Made by a program: the position numbers and the translations under genes. From contig JAJEEM010000022.1 of assembly GCA_022820995.1 (NCBI GenBank), forward strand, positions 18,367 to 82,366: 64,000 nt of DNA, written 5' to 3'. The notes beneath the pieces are model-generated. The model was not told the origin of the DNA and searched no databases. It saw only the letters and a list, made by a program, of their open reading frames with translations. The DNA is from Gemmatimonadota bacterium (GTDB taxonomy: Bacteria > Gemmatimonadota > Gemmatimonadetes > Palauibacterales > Palauibacteraceae). Positions 34,674 to 46,514 of this stretch are shown piece after piece (within the stretch, counting starts at the first letter, position 1; the number at the start of each line of letters is the position of its first letter).

Positions 34674-36161
34674 TCAGTCGATCTCCGGCGCGCCCCGCGC
34701 GACGCGCCGCATGCGGGGCGCCCCTCCGAGAAAGGAGTAGGCCTCGTATCCCGCGCGCTGCATGACCTCGGCCAGGTAGGCCGTTCGCACGCCCTCCGCA
34801 CAGCAGAGTACGTAGGTCGCGTCGCGATCGAGTTCGCCGAAATCCCGCTCGAGTTGCGGGAGGTCGCGGCGCGTCGCCCCCGGCCAGTGCCAGGCCTCGA
34901 AGGCGTCGCGGACGCGGGTGTCGAGGATGACCGCTCCGTCGGGCACCTCGGCCACGTACAGAGACGCTCCGACCATCGACTCCGGACGGAGGGCGCGCAC
35001 CTCGTGCACGGTCGCGCCGGCGACCGCCTCGCCCAGTTCCTCGAGGCCGACGGCCGTCTCCTGCGCTTCGGCGGCCTCCGGCGACGACGCGGTGACCGGC
35101 CGCTGCGGCACGAGGTCGCAGTACTCGCGCACTCGGGCGGACAGGTCGTACGTGCCGATCTCCCGCGCCCGGTCGAGAATCTCCTCCTTGTGGAATCCGA
35201 GCAGGGGCCGGAGCACCGGGAGCGAGGAGGCATTCTCGATCGCGCGGAGGTTGCGGAGCGTCTGCGAGGAGACCTGCCCGACCGACTCGCCCGTGACGAT
35301 CGCGTCGGCGCCGATGCGTCCCCCGATCTCCGCGGCGGCCCGATACATCATTCGCTTGAGAACGACCTGCAGGTATGCGGGCTTGGCGCGGGCCCGCATG
35401 GCCTCGACCACCGGGCTGAACTCGAGGACGTGCAGCCGGGGCCGCGTACCGTAGCTCCAGTGATCCGCGAGCACCTTCGTCACCTCCACCACCATCCGTT
35501 CGTACGCGCTCCCGCCGAGGTTGCAGAAGACGTAGTCGAGGCGAATACCCCTCCGCAGCGCCATCCAGGCGGCCACGGCCGAATCGAAGCCGCCGGAGAT
35601 GAGGGCGAGCGCATGTCCCTGGACTCCGAGCGGCAGGCCGGACGGTCCGCGGACTCTGTCCTCGTGAAAGAACACCCGGTCATCGCGGACCTCGACGAAC
35701 ACGGTGATGTCGGGATCCCCGAGGTCGACGGTGGCGCCGGGGTTGAGAGCCGCGCCGAGACGCTGCTGGATATCCGAGGAGGAAAAGCCGTGTGAACCGG
35801 AGCGGCGCGCGCGCACGGCATAGCTCCGGCCCCGCACGGATTCGGCGAAGAGAGCCGTGCCGGTGGCGACGATCGCGTCGAGATCCGCCTCGCACTCGCC
35901 GGCCAGCAGGGAACAACTGGACACGCCGAAGGTGCGCAGCAGGGGATCGAGAAAGGCCGGGTCCGGACCTTCGATATGGAAGCGGCTCCAGCCGGGCTCG
36001 AGGACGGCGTTGATCCCTTCGGCCTCGAACGCGTCACGCAGGTTGGCCGCGAGCCGGTTCTGGAAGCGCGACCGCGTCCGGCGCGCCTTGGTCGAGAGCT
36101 CGCCGGAGAATCGTACGAGGGCCCGAACGGGCCCCGCTCCGAGTTCGTGTTGCACGGCCAT
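34674..36161 (-). CDS. thiI: tRNA 4-thiouridine synthase ThiI with rhodanese domain
   Basis: This is a 495-residue enzyme that transfers sulfur to U8 of tRNA and to ThiS for thiamine. The order is a ferredoxin-like/THUMP region (residues 1-175), an ATP-pyrophosphatase domain with ALISGGFDSAVAAW, and a C-terminal rhodanese domain. The rhodanese active loop CAEGVR (Cys near 453) is intact, so the long, persulfide-carrying form is present. The ATG at 36161 lies only six bases after the 3' end of a tRNA-Met gene, and no Shine-Dalgarno can be seen. Confidence 0.94.
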   Translation of the reverse strand: MAVQHELGAGPVRALVRFSGELSTKARRTRSRFQNRLAANLRDAFEAEGINAVLEPGWSRFHIEGPDPAFLDPLLRTFGVSSCSLLAGECEADLDAIVATGTALFAESVRGRSYAVRARRSGSHGFSSSDIQQRLGAALNPGATVDLGDPDITVFVEVRDDRVFFHEDRVRGPSGLPLGVQGHALALISGGFDSAVAAWMALRRGIRLDYVFCNLGGSAYERMVVEVTKVLADHWSYGTRPRLHVLEFSPVVEAMRARAKPAYLQVVLKRMMYRAAAEIGGRIGADAIVTGESVGQVSSQTLRNLRAIENASSLPVLRPLLGFHKEEILDRAREIGTYDLSARVREYCDLVPQRPVTASSPEAAEAQETAVGLEELGEAVAGATVHEVRALRPESMVGASLYVAEVPDGAVILDTRVRDAFEAWHWPGATRRDLPQLERDFGELDRDATYVLCCAEGVRTAYLAEVMQRAGYEAYSFLGGAPRMRRVARGAPEID

Positions 36162-36167
36162 AACGAG

Positions 36168-36241
36168 TGGCAGGGGGGGGATTTGAACCCCCGACCCAGG
36201 GCTTATGAGTCCCTTGCTCTACCAGGCTGAGCTACCCTGCC
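36168..36241 (-). tRNA. tRNA-Met (anticodon CAT)
   Basis: A complete cloverleaf can be drawn on the minus strand. The acceptor stem is GGCAGGG/CCCTGCC, the D stem GCTC/GAGC, and the anticodon loop CTCATAA. The T arm is GGGGG-TTCAAAT-CCCCC, with discriminator A. The anticodon stem has four pairs plus an A-G at position 31-39. The first acceptor pair is G-C, as in elongator-type or Ile2-type tRNAs and unlike the mismatch of a typical initiator. CCA is not encoded. U8 is present, the target of ThiI encoded next door. Confidence 0.95.
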
Positions 36242-36246
36242 GGACC

Positions 36247-36312
36247 GGCAGCCCGCGGCAAAAGCCCCGCTGCGTTCGAGCGGTGCCGACGCGGGGTTTG
36301 CCACGGGCTGCC
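36247..36312. repeat. 66-bp palindromic repeat element (short form)
   Basis: The arms GGCAGCCCGCGGCAAA (from 36247) and the inverse of GTTTGCCACGGGCTGCC (to 36312) pair with one mismatch and a two-base bulge, extended by CCCCGC/GCGGGG, around a loop of about 20 bases. The left half, including GCTGCGTTCGAGCGG, is nearly identical to the left half of the long element at 7513-7684. It ends five bases from the 5' end of the tRNA-Met gene. Confidence 0.75.
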
Positions 36313-36397
36313 AGTGGGTCCGCTATCCTACACGTCGTGGCGCGCGGGGCAAGCCGCCGGCGCCGGGCGCGCCCCGAGTCGCGGGTCCCGTCACGTG

Positions 36398-38911
<2,514 letters not shown>

Positions 38912-38915
<4 letters not shown>

Positions 38916-39925
38916 GACCGAGCCTCGAAGTGATCGAACCCCGCGGGAAGCGCCGGATTCAACCGCCCGCTCACGGTCAGCCCTTTCCCTTCGCGCGCCC
39001 TCCCGACCCGTGTGAGCGGGAGATCGAACGCGACGGCGAAGGCCCCCTCCGTCCCCTGCATGGCTCCGGCCGGAACGGCAAGGAGCAGTTCGTAGTCCTC
39101 GCCGCCGGCAAGGATGAGGTGTTCCGCGGCCGGCGCCTGACGGAATCCGTCGAGGGCGGGGGCGGCCGGCAGGCGATCCGCCTCGATCTCCAGAGCGACT
39201 CCGGACGCCGCCGCGAGGTTGCGCGCATCCCGCATCGCGCCGTCCGACAGATCGATCGCCGCGTGGATCCGGACCCGGTCCCGGAGCCAGAGCGCTTCCT
39301 CGATCCTGGGACGCGGGCGGTCGAAGGCCCGGCGGGCCCGCAGGTCCGGCTCCAGCCCCCGCTCCAGATCGCGCAGGGCAGCGGCGGCCCCCCCGAGTTC
39401 GCCGGTCACCCACAACTCGTCACCCGGGCGCACCCCGCGCCGCGTCGTCGGTGCCGCCGCATAACCGAGGACGGTGACGTCGAGAAAGGCGGGGCCCGGC
39501 GACGCGACGAGGTCGCCGCCGAGAATCTCCGCGCCGACCCGCCCGGCGATCTCCCCCACGCCCCGTCCCAGGGCCGCGGCGATCTCGACGTCCAGCTCGG
39601 GGGGCAACGCCGCCGATACCACGAGGCCGACCGGGGTCGCGGCCATGGCCGCGAGATCACTCAGCGCCGACGCGGCCGCGCGGTACCCGATGGTTTCCCA
39701 CGTCATCCATTCGCGGCGAAAGTGGATCCCCTCCACGCTGGCGTCGCAACTCACCACGACCTGCGTGTCATCCGGAGGACGAAACGCCGCGGCGTCATCC
39801 CCGACCGGCAACGTGATGGTGACCGCCGGGTCCCCGCGGGCGGCGTTCGCGCCCGCTCCGTCCAGGAAGGCCCGAATGCGCGCGGTCTCGGGCCCCTCCG
39901 CAAGCGCCGGACCGGTGACGTTCAT
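38912..39925 (-). CDS. thiL: Thiamine-monophosphate kinase
   Basis: This 337-residue enzyme phosphorylates thiamine monophosphate to thiamine diphosphate. Characteristic segments are LPVGDDAAAFRPPDDTQVVVSCDASVEGIHFRREW, ASALSDLAAMAATPVG, GGDLVASPGP, AIDLSDGAMRDARNLA and AGGEDYELLLAVP. The ATG at 39925 overlaps the nnr stop (ATGA). Confidence 0.95.
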
Positions 39926-41472
39926 CCGATCCGGTCCCCGGTCGCGGCCGCGGGCAGTGCGGGGAGGGCGAGGTTGACCCCCGGCCAGGCCCCGGTCCAC
40001 AGTCTTCTCAGCGCCCGGCGCGCCTCCGGCAGCGCGTCCGGCACGTCGGCCGCGGATCGGCCGATCTCGTCCACGCCGCGCAGAACGGCCAGCGCCGTGA
40101 GCGTCAGGGCGGCGGACGCCGCGTCGGCGGGGTTCAGGCCGGACGCGAGGCAGGCGCCGCAGACTCCGGTCAGCACGTCGCCCATGCCGCCGCTCGCGAA
40201 CGCCGGGCTCACAAGCGTGGTCGCCCGCAGTTCACCCCCCGGGCGCGCCACCCAGGTCGGTGCGCCCTTGAGCAGCACGGTGGCCCGCGTCGCGGCGGCC
40301 AGCCGCCGGGCCGCAGCCGGGGGATCCTCGCGTACCTTGCCGACGGATGTTCCGAGCAACCGGGCCATCTCGCCGGGATGCGGCGTCAGGAGGACGGGTC
40401 TGGGCGGAGCCGTCGGACCGAGCGGCGCCCCCGCCTCCGCCGCTTCCGCGGAAAGCACGTTCAGCGCGTCCGCGTCAACGACCAGCGGCACGGACCCGTC
40501 CTTCAGCACGCGTTGCATCAACTCCGTTCGCTCCGGCCCCGTTCCCAGGCCCGGTCCAACCGCGACCGCGCCCGCCCAGCTCAGTGCCGACTGCACCGCC
40601 TCGGCCGCGGACCAGTCCACGAATACGGCCTCGGGCACGCTGGTCTGCACGACCTTCCGGTTCTCCGGGGCACTCACGAGGCGCACGATGCCGACCCCCG
40701 CCCGGATCGCCGCACGGGCCGCCAGGACCACGGCGCCGGCCATGCCCGGTTCCCCGCCGACGATCGCGAGATAGCCCGCGTCGCCCTTGTGGCCGTCCGC
40801 GGGCCGCACCCCGAGCAGGCCGGCCACCCACGCCGCCGTCACCGCCCGCGTCGACGGCCGCGGCTCCGGCGGCGGAAAGCCGATCTCCACCGAAACCAGA
40901 TCGCCGACGCGTTCGCGGGCCGGGAAACGCAGAAGGCCCATCTTCGGCCACCCGAAAGTGACGGTCAGGTCGGCCCGAATGGCGGCACCCGGCACGCGCC
41001 CCGTCGTGAAGTCCACGCCGCTGGGGCCATCGGCAGCGACCACGGCGGCCCGGGCGGCGTTCACGCGCTCGATGATCTCCGCCTGGGGCGGGCGGGGCGC
41101 CGTCGTCAGGCCCGTCCCGAGAATGCCATCGATGACGATGTCCGCCGCCGCAAGTTCCCGATCCATCGCTTCCGACGGCTCGAGATTCAGTTTCCAGCCC
41201 GCGAGGACATCCGGAGCCGGGGCGCCGCTCCCGCACTGGACGAACCCGACGGATCGCCCCCAGGCGGACAGGGTCCGTCCGGCCACGAGAGCATCGGCGC
41301 CGTTGTGGCCGCTTCCCGCAAGCACCGCGACACGGCCGGCCGGAAAACGTTCGTGCACATGCCGCGCCAGGACCCGTCCCGCGTTTTCGATCAGCGCGCG
41401 TTCGGGTATCGCCCCCGATTCGACGGCGACGCGATCAATCTCCGCCATCTCCGCCGCGGTAGGCAGCCACAC
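39922..41472 (-). CDS. nnr: Bifunctional NAD(P)H-hydrate epimerase / ADP-dependent dehydratase
   Basis: This 516-residue fusion repairs damaged NAD(P)H hydrates. The N-terminal epimerase (YjeF_N; about residues 1-210) shows LPTAAEMAEIDR, LIENAGRVLARHV, GSGHNGADALVAGRTL and ADGPSGVDFTTG. The C-terminal dehydratase (YjeF_C) shows GDAGYLAIVGG, VGPGLGTGPER, VDADALNVL, LTPHPGEMARLLG, VLLKGAPTWV and FASGGMGDVLTGVCGA. The GTG at 41472 matches the family N-terminus, with GGGAGG almost touching it, so the start is a little uncertain. Confidence 0.95.
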   Translation of the reverse strand: MWLPTAAEMAEIDRVAVESGAIPERALIENAGRVLARHVHERFPAGRVAVLAGSGHNGADALVAGRTLSAWGRSVGFVQCGSGAPAPDVLAGWKLNLEPSEAMDRELAAADIVIDGILGTGLTTAPRPPQAEIIERVNAARAAVVAADGPSGVDFTTGRVPGAAIRADLTVTFGWPKMGLLRFPARERVGDLVSVEIGFPPPEPRPSTRAVTAAWVAGLLGVRPADGHKGDAGYLAIVGGEPGMAGAVVLAARAAIRAGVGIVRLVSAPENRKVVQTSVPEAVFVDWSAAEAVQSALSWAGAVAVGPGLGTGPERTELMQRVLKDGSVPLVVDADALNVLSAEAAEAGAPLGPTAPPRPVLLTPHPGEMARLLGTSVGKVREDPPAAARRLAAATRATVLLKGAPTWVARPGGELRATTLVSPAFASGGMGDVLTGVCGACLASGLNPADAASAALTLTALAVLRGVDEIGRSAADVPDALPEARRALRRLWTGAWPGVNLALPALPAAATGDRIG

Positions 41473-41569
41473 CTCCCGTGCGGCACAGCGCCACCAGTCC
41501 GCTGACGAGAGGGCGGGAACCCGGTGGGCGGGGCGCCGCGCCGTATCGACGGAGTCTCCGCCGGGGAGG

Positions 41570-41767
41570 TTACTTGTAGGACTGCTGGACGTTGCGTCCG
41601 AAGCTGATCTCACCGTTGTCGATCCGGATGTTGAACCCGCAGTCGGGGTTCGAGCAGACCCATGCCTTGTACCGGATCGGAGCCCCGTCCCGTCCATAGT
41701 CCGAAAGCGGGAGCAGGACCCCCTTCGTACAACTCAAGCACTCCGTGAACGACCCCGAATCGGCCAC
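41570..41767 (-). CDS. Small zinc-ribbon-like protein, function unknown
   Basis: This is a 65-residue protein with two Cys pairs (CLSC near residue 10 and CSNPDC near residue 38) spaced like a zinc ribbon. No enzymatic domain is present. It lies between a Minf_1886-type gene and nnr on the same strand, so it is probably in the same transcript. I recognise no named family. Confidence 0.6.
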   Translation of the reverse strand: MADSGSFTECLSCTKGVLLPLSDYGRDGAPIRYKAWVCSNPDCGFNIRIDNGEISFGRNVQQSYK

Positions 41768-41797
41768 GCGTTCACCCCTCCCCTTCCGGTTCCTCCC

Positions 41798-42160
41798 CTA
41801 CGCGCTCCAGGGGTAGCTGTCCTCGAAAGCTTCGTCGAAGCTGAAGAGCCCCTCGAAGTCCTCTCGCGAATCGTCGGGTTGTTTGATCAGCACTCCACAT
41901 TCAACCAGCGCGAAGACGATCTCGCCGATGTCCGTCGTGCCGTGCACACCCCAATGCTCCAGTACGGTCCTCGCCAGGGGGCCGAACCGCTCCAGCGCGA
42001 GTTCCCGGACCGCGTCGGCGACTTCGGCGCCGCTGATGTGACGAGGCAGTTCGAGACTGGACAGCCGGCGCTGGAGGGCGGAAAGCAGAAACAGGTATGC
42101 GGCTTCCGTATACCTCGGATTGCCCTTCCTGATGCCCGTCAGAACGCCCGCTGTGTCCAC
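41798..42160 (-). CDS. Minf_1886 family protein, function unknown
   Basis: This is a 120-residue protein matching the Minf_1886/TIGR04138-type family known mainly from Planctomycetes, Verrucomicrobia and related phyla. The hallmark is AVRELALERFGPLARTVLEHWG followed by DIGEIVFALVECGVL and DSREDFEGLFSFDEAF. The function of the family is unknown. The GTG at 42160 follows GAGGTGAT. It is the first gene after the promoter at 42230-42259. Confidence 0.8.
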   Translation of the reverse strand: MDTAGVLTGIRKGNPRYTEAAYLFLLSALQRRLSSLELPRHISGAEVADAVRELALERFGPLARTVLEHWGVHGTTDIGEIVFALVECGVLIKQPDDSREDFEGLFSFDEAFEDSYPWSA

Positions 42161-42229
42161 CTCTTATCACCTCGTCCCAGGCCCCTTTCCCGGCCGTCGT
42201 GCGCACTGCCCGCAAGGACATGAAAGGTA

Positions 42230-42259
42230 AAGTTAGGCGGGGAAAAAAGTTGGCGTCAA
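42230..42259 (-). promoter_or_regulatory. Probable promoter overlapping the glyA stop
   Basis: On the minus strand TTGACG (42259-42254) and TAACTT (42235-42230) are spaced by 18 bases. The -35 box overlaps the glyA stop codon. It would drive the Minf_1886, zinc-ribbon, nnr, thiL, plsC unit. Confidence 0.45.
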
Positions 42260-43566
42260 GCTGCGCTCTCGCCTCGGACGCCGTCATTCCCCGGATAGAG
42301 CGGGAAATCCGCGCACAGCGCCCGGACCTCCGAGTCCACCGCCGACAGGGTCGCATCATCGCCTTGCGAGCGCAGCGCGCGGTCCATGAGGTCGGCGATT
42401 CTCTCCATTTCGTTCTCGCCCATGGAGCGGGTCGACACCGCCGCCGTCCCGATCCTGATGCCGGACGCCACAAAGGGCGAACGGGTCTCGAACGGGACGG
42501 TGTTCTTGTTGACGGTGATGCCCGCCCTACCCAGAAGAGCCTCCGCATCCCTGCCGGTGAGATCCGTCGTCCGGAGATCCACGAGCAGGAGGTGCGTATC
42601 CGTCCCGCCGGCCACGAGGTCATAGCCGTGTTCGGCGAGCCGACGTCCCAGAGCGCGGGCATTGCGCACGACGAGATCCGAGTATTCTCCGAACTCCGGA
42701 CGCAGAGCCTCCCCGAGCGCGACGGCCTTCGCGGCGATCACGTGCATCAGGGGACCGCCCTGAAGTCCGGGGAACACGGCCTTGTCGACCGCCTTCGCAT
42801 GCTCCTCGCGGCAAAGGATGAGCCCTCCCCGCGGCCCCCGCAGCGTCTTGTGCGTCGTCGTCGTCACGACATCCGCGTGGGGCACCGGGGATGGATGGTG
42901 TCCCGTCGCCACGAGGCCGGCGATGTGCGCCATGTCCACGAGGACGCGGGCGCCGCATTCCTCGGCGATCTCCGCGAAACGCCCGAAATCGATCCGTCGC
43001 GGGTAGGCGCTGGCGCCCGCGATGATGACGGAAGGACGCCCTTCCAGCGCGGTCGCCCGGAGGGCGTCGTAATCGATCGTCCGATCCGAGGTTCGCACTC
43101 CATAGGGGACGACACGGTACCAGAGGCCCGAGAAGTTCACGTGCGAACCGTGCGTCAGGTGCCCCCCGTGCGAGAGATCCATCCCGAGGAGCGTCGCCCC
43201 GGGTTCGGTGAGCGCCTGAAGCGCGGCCATGTTCGCGCCGGAGCCGCTGTGCGTCTGGACATTGCCGTGGTCCGCCCCGAACAGCCGGTGCGCTCGCTCG
43301 CGGGCGAGGTTCTCGACCTCGTCCACGAACTCGCAGCCGCCGTAGTAGCGGCGCCCGGGATAGCCTTCCGCGTACTTGTTCGTCATCACGCAGCCGGTCG
43401 CCTCGAGGACCCCCCGGGACACGAAGTTCTCACTCGCGATCAGCTCGAGGCCCGTGCGCTGTCTCTCGAGCTCCCGGTCGATCGAGGCCGCCACCGCGGG
43501 ATCCGCCTCGCGGAGCGGACGCGGGTCCAGGGTGCCGATGGCTGCAGGTTCCGCCGTCGCACTCAC
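42256..43566 (-). CDS. glyA: Serine hydroxymethyltransferase
   Basis: This 436-residue PLP enzyme interconverts serine and glycine with tetrahydrofolate. Motifs include [57 protein letters not shown] and the PLP-lysine segment [16 protein letters not shown]. The GTG overlaps the acyl-CoA dehydrogenase stop (GTGA), so it may be partly co-expressed with the fatty-acid genes upstream. Confidence 0.97.
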   Translation of the reverse strand: MSATAEPAAIGTLDPRPLREADPAVAASIDRELERQRTGLELIASENFVSRGVLEATGCVMTNKYAEGYPGRRYYGGCEFVDEVENLARERAHRLFGADHGNVQTHSGSGANMAALQALTEPGATLLGMDLSHGGHLTHGSHVNFSGLWYRVVPYGVRTSDRTIDYDALRATALEGRPSVIIAGASAYPRRIDFGRFAEIAEECGARVLVDMAHIAGLVATGHHPSPVPHADVVTTTTHKTLRGPRGGLILCREEHAKAVDKAVFPGLQGGPLMHVIAAKAVALGEALRPEFGEYSDLVVRNARALGRRLAEHGYDLVAGGTDTHLLLVDLRTTDLTGRDAEALLGRAGITVNKNTVPFETRSPFVASGIRIGTAAVSTRSMGENEMERIADLMDRALRSQGDDATLSAVDSEVRALCADFPLYPGNDGVRGESAA

Positions 43567-44756
43567 ACGTATCCCCTCTCTCTGTAGAGTTGCCGCACGA
43601 TCAGGCTGCGGTGCATCTCGTTGGCTCCCTCGTAGATCTCGGTGACCTTCGCGTCCCGGAACAGACGTTCCACGGGATATTCCCGCGAGTATCCATAGCC
43701 CCCGAACACCTGAACGGCCTCGCGGGTGTTGGTCATGGCCGTCTCGCTGGCGAACAACTTGGCCACGCTGGAGAGGCGGCGCGCCCTCGGGTCTCCCAAT
43801 GTGTGCGCGGCGGCCGCCCGCTCGAGCAGCCCCCGAGCGGCCTCGAGCCGCGTCACCATGTCTCCGAGCTTGAATTCCATCCCCTGAAACTCCCGCAGCG
43901 AGCGACCGAACTGGCGTCGCGTCTCGGCGTATTCGAACGCCGCATCCACCGCGGCCGAGGCGATGCCGAGCGCCTGGGCGGCGATCCCGAGCCGGCCGGC
44001 CTCGAGGCCTTCGAGCGCGTAGCTGAAGCCCCGGTTTACCTCTCCTATCATAAGTGCTTGCGGCAAAAAGACGTCCTTCAGAGACAAAGCGACCGTCTCC
44101 GAACCTCGCTGTCCCATCTTTCTTTCCTTCCTGCCGACCGACACCCCGTCCGTCCCGGCCGGCAGGAGAAAGGCGCTGATGCCGCGCGGTCCACGCCGGT
44201 CATCCGCCGTATCCGTCCTCGCGAAAGTCAGCACGACGTCCGCGGACGCGCCGTTCGTCACCCACATCTTCTCGCCGTTGAGAATCCAGCCGCCGTCCGC
44301 GGGTGTGGCCTGAGTCCGAAGCGCCGCGGCATCCGTACCGGCGCCGGCTTCGGATAGAGAGAACGCTCCGAGCACCCGGCCACTGGCCATCCTCGGGAGC
44401 CACTCGTCCCGCTGTGCGTCGCTTCCCCGGCGGAGGAGAATCGCAGCGGTGAGCGAGTTGTGGATGCTGACGGAGACGGCGACCCCGGCATCGCCCCACG
44501 CGAGTTCCTCCAGCACGTAGAGGTACGTGACGAGATCGAGCCCGAGACCGTCGTACCGCTCGGGCACCCGCATGGCGAGGAAGCCGAGCTCGCCCAATTC
44601 GCGGTGGATCGCGTCATCGAAGCGGTCCTCGTTCGAATCCCGGGCTTCCGCCGTGGGCTGCAACCGCTCTTCGGCGAACTGGCGGGCGAGCGTGAGAATC
44701 TGTTCCGCCTCGGAGGAGAGGTCGAGGGCAGACCAGGAGCGGCGGCCGGTCATCAT
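43563..44756 (-). CDS. Acyl-CoA dehydrogenase
   Basis: This 397-residue flavoenzyme oxidises acyl-CoA to enoyl-CoA. The flavin-binding signature [14 protein letters not shown] and the late [34 protein letters not shown] segment, which includes the catalytic Glu (YEG), identify a short-chain-type enzyme. The ATG at 44756 overlaps the hbd stop (ATGA). The long upstream open frame is a shadow of hbd. Confidence 0.94.
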   Translation of the reverse strand: MMTGRRSWSALDLSSEAEQILTLARQFAEERLQPTAEARDSNEDRFDDAIHRELGELGFLAMRVPERYDGLGLDLVTYLYVLEELAWGDAGVAVSVSIHNSLTAAILLRRGSDAQRDEWLPRMASGRVLGAFSLSEAGAGTDAAALRTQATPADGGWILNGEKMWVTNGASADVVLTFARTDTADDRRGPRGISAFLLPAGTDGVSVGRKERKMGQRGSETVALSLKDVFLPQALMIGEVNRGFSYALEGLEAGRLGIAAQALGIASAAVDAAFEYAETRRQFGRSLREFQGMEFKLGDMVTRLEAARGLLERAAAAHTLGDPRARRLSSVAKLFASETAMTNTREAVQVFGGYGYSREYPVERLFRDAKVTEIYEGANEMHRSLIVRQLYRERGYV

Positions 44757-45619
44757 GCCGCGGTGTAGTCGTAGAAGCCGCGGCCGGTCTTCCGGCCCAG
44801 CCTGCCGGCGGCGACGTACTTCGCGAGCAGCGGACAGGGGCGGTACTTGGAGTCGCCGAGTTCCGCGTGCAGGACGCGCATGATGGCGAGACACGTGTCC
44901 AGTCCGATGAGGTCGGCGAGCGCGAGCGGCCCCATGGGGTGGTTCATGCCGAGCTTCATCACGGTGTCCACGGCCTCGGCCTCCGCCACTCCCTCCATGA
45001 GGCAATACACCGCTTCGTTGATCATCGGCATCAGGATCCGGTTGGCGACGAAGCCGGGATAGTCGTTCGCCAGGACCGCCGTCTTCGAGAGCCGCGCGCA
45101 GAGGCCGAGGGTAAGGTCGGCCGTTTCGTCGGAGGTCTCGAGCCCCCGAATGACCTCGACGAGACGCATGACGGGCACGGGGTTCATGAAGTGCATCCCG
45201 ATCACGCGCTCCGGGCCGGCCGCGTGCGAGGCGATGAGGGTGATCGAGATCGAACTCGTGTTCGACGCAAGGAGCGCTTCCGGCCGCGCGACGGCGGACA
45301 ACTCCTCGAAGAGCCTGAACTTGAGCGTCGGATCCTCGCTGGCGGCCTCGACGACGACGTCCGCGTCCTCGAGCGCCGCCAGCGACCGCTCCGCCGTGAT
45401 CCGGTCGAGCGCCGCTTCGGCCTCTTCCGTGGAGATCCGTTCCCGCCGGGCCTGGCGCGCGAGGTTTCGCTCGATGGCAGCCCGGGCCCGGCCGACCGCT
45501 TCCGGCGCCACGTCCACGAGGCGGACCTCGATGCCCGCGAGCGCGAAGACGTGAGCGATGCCGCTTCCCATCGTACCCGCGCCGACGACGCCGACCCGCG
45601 ACACTTCACCCGCTCGCAT
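44753..45619 (-). CDS. hbd: 3-hydroxyacyl-CoA (3-hydroxybutyryl-CoA) dehydrogenase
   Basis: This is a 288-residue NAD-dependent dehydrogenase of the HBD/PaaH type. The Rossmann motif is [33 protein letters not shown] and the catalytic region [17 protein letters not shown] are typical, as is the C-terminal [13 protein letters not shown] used the ATG at 45619 because GGGAG lies five bases upstream; ATG at 45637 and GTG at 45604 are alternatives. It overlaps the CPBP gene by 14 bases. Confidence 0.93.
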   Translation of the reverse strand: MRAGEVSRVGVVGAGTMGSGIAHVFALAGIEVRLVDVAPEAVGRARAAIERNLARQARRERISTEEAEAALDRITAERSLAALEDADVVVEAASEDPTLKFRLFEELSAVARPEALLASNTSSISITLIASHAAGPERVIGMHFMNPVPVMRLVEVIRGLETSDETADLTLGLCARLSKTAVLANDYPGFVANRILMPMINEAVYCLMEGVAEAEAVDTVMKLGMNHPMGPLALADLIGLDTCLAIMRVLHAELGDSKYRPCPLLAKYVAAGRLGRKTGRGFYDYTAA

Positions 45620-46514
45620 CGGGACTCCCATGGTCATCGCCGGGGCTTCCCGTCGTCGACGACCGGGAACCGGACCGGCTTCGCGGCCCCGCGACCCGCC
45701 ACAGCCACGCGGTCCCGAGTACGGTCACGAAGGTGACGACCAGGCCGCCCTCGGGCCCGAAGCTCCCCCCTGTCCACAGCGGCGGTCCGGAGACGACAGC
45801 TTCGATACGGCCGGAAACCGGCACATCGAGTCCGCTTACGGGCAGACCGCTCACGGCCATGGCCAGGTTCCACCCGAAGTGCACTCCGGTAACGAACCAC
45901 AGGCTGCCCGAACGCCAATAAGCGACGCCGAGCAGGACGCCGGCCAGGGCGAGGTTGACCAGGGCGAGTGGGCTGATCCCCGGGTTGCCACCGTGCATGA
46001 GACCAAAGGCCGCGGAGGTCGCGACCACGGCGGGCACGGGCCCGAACCGGAGGTGGAGGACGCGAAAGGGGTATCCCCGGAACAGGAGTTCCTCCGTGAA
46101 TGCGGCTCCCAGAAGCAGGAAAGTGACGACCCCTCCCGTGAGGAGGGGCGTGATCGCCGCCGTGGTCCATGAGACCCAGCCGGGTGTGACCAGCGCGAGG
46201 ATCACGGCACCGATGATCGCGAATCCCGCCAGCATGCCGGTACCGAGTTCCTTCAGACCCGGAGGCCCGCGGTACAGTCCGAGCGCGGACAGGGGGCGCC
46301 CGTCGATCCGGACTGCAAGCACCCAGGTAGCCGCAAACGCCGCAACCAGGACGGGCATGACGGTCCACCAGTTGAGGGCCGCGGCCACGTCGGCATCCAC
46401 GAGGTCGGCGATGACCGCGGTCGCGAGCCCGAACACGAGCCCGAAGGCGATGAAGAGACCGGCGAATGCCGCCAGCCTCCCGACCCAGGCCCAGCCTTCG
46501 GGCTTCACGTTCAT
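45606..46514 (-). CDS. CPBP-family intramembrane metalloprotease
   Basis: This is a 302-residue protein with about eight hydrophobic segments. The CPBP (CAAX protease/Rce1-like) motifs are [11 protein letters not shown] (motif 1, paired Glu and Arg), FGLMHGG (motif 2, His) and VHFGWNLAM (motif 3, His and Asn). Substrates in bacteria are mostly unknown. The ATG at 46514 overlaps the thiolase stop (ATGA). Its place inside a beta-oxidation-type operon is unexpected. Confidence 0.88.
   Translation of the reverse strand: MNVKPEGWAWVGRLAAFAGLFIAFGLVFGLATAVIADLVDADVAAALNWWTVMPVLVAAFAATWVLAVRIDGRPLSALGLYRGPPGLKELGTGMLAGFAIIGAVILALVTPGWVSWTTAAITPLLTGGVVTFLLLGAAFTEELLFRGYPFRVLHLRFGPVPAVVATSAAFGLMHGGNPGISPLALVNLALAGVLLGVAYWRSGSLWFVTGVHFGWNLAMAVSGLPVSGLDVPVSGRIEAVVSGPPLWTGGSFGPEGGLVVTFVTVLGTAWLWRVAGPRSRSGSRSSTTGSPGDDHGSPDASG

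Noticed and set aside
42236..42253. T-rich run after glyA as a terminator
   Set aside because: The run of six T has no preceding hairpin and forms the spacer of a better-supported promoter.
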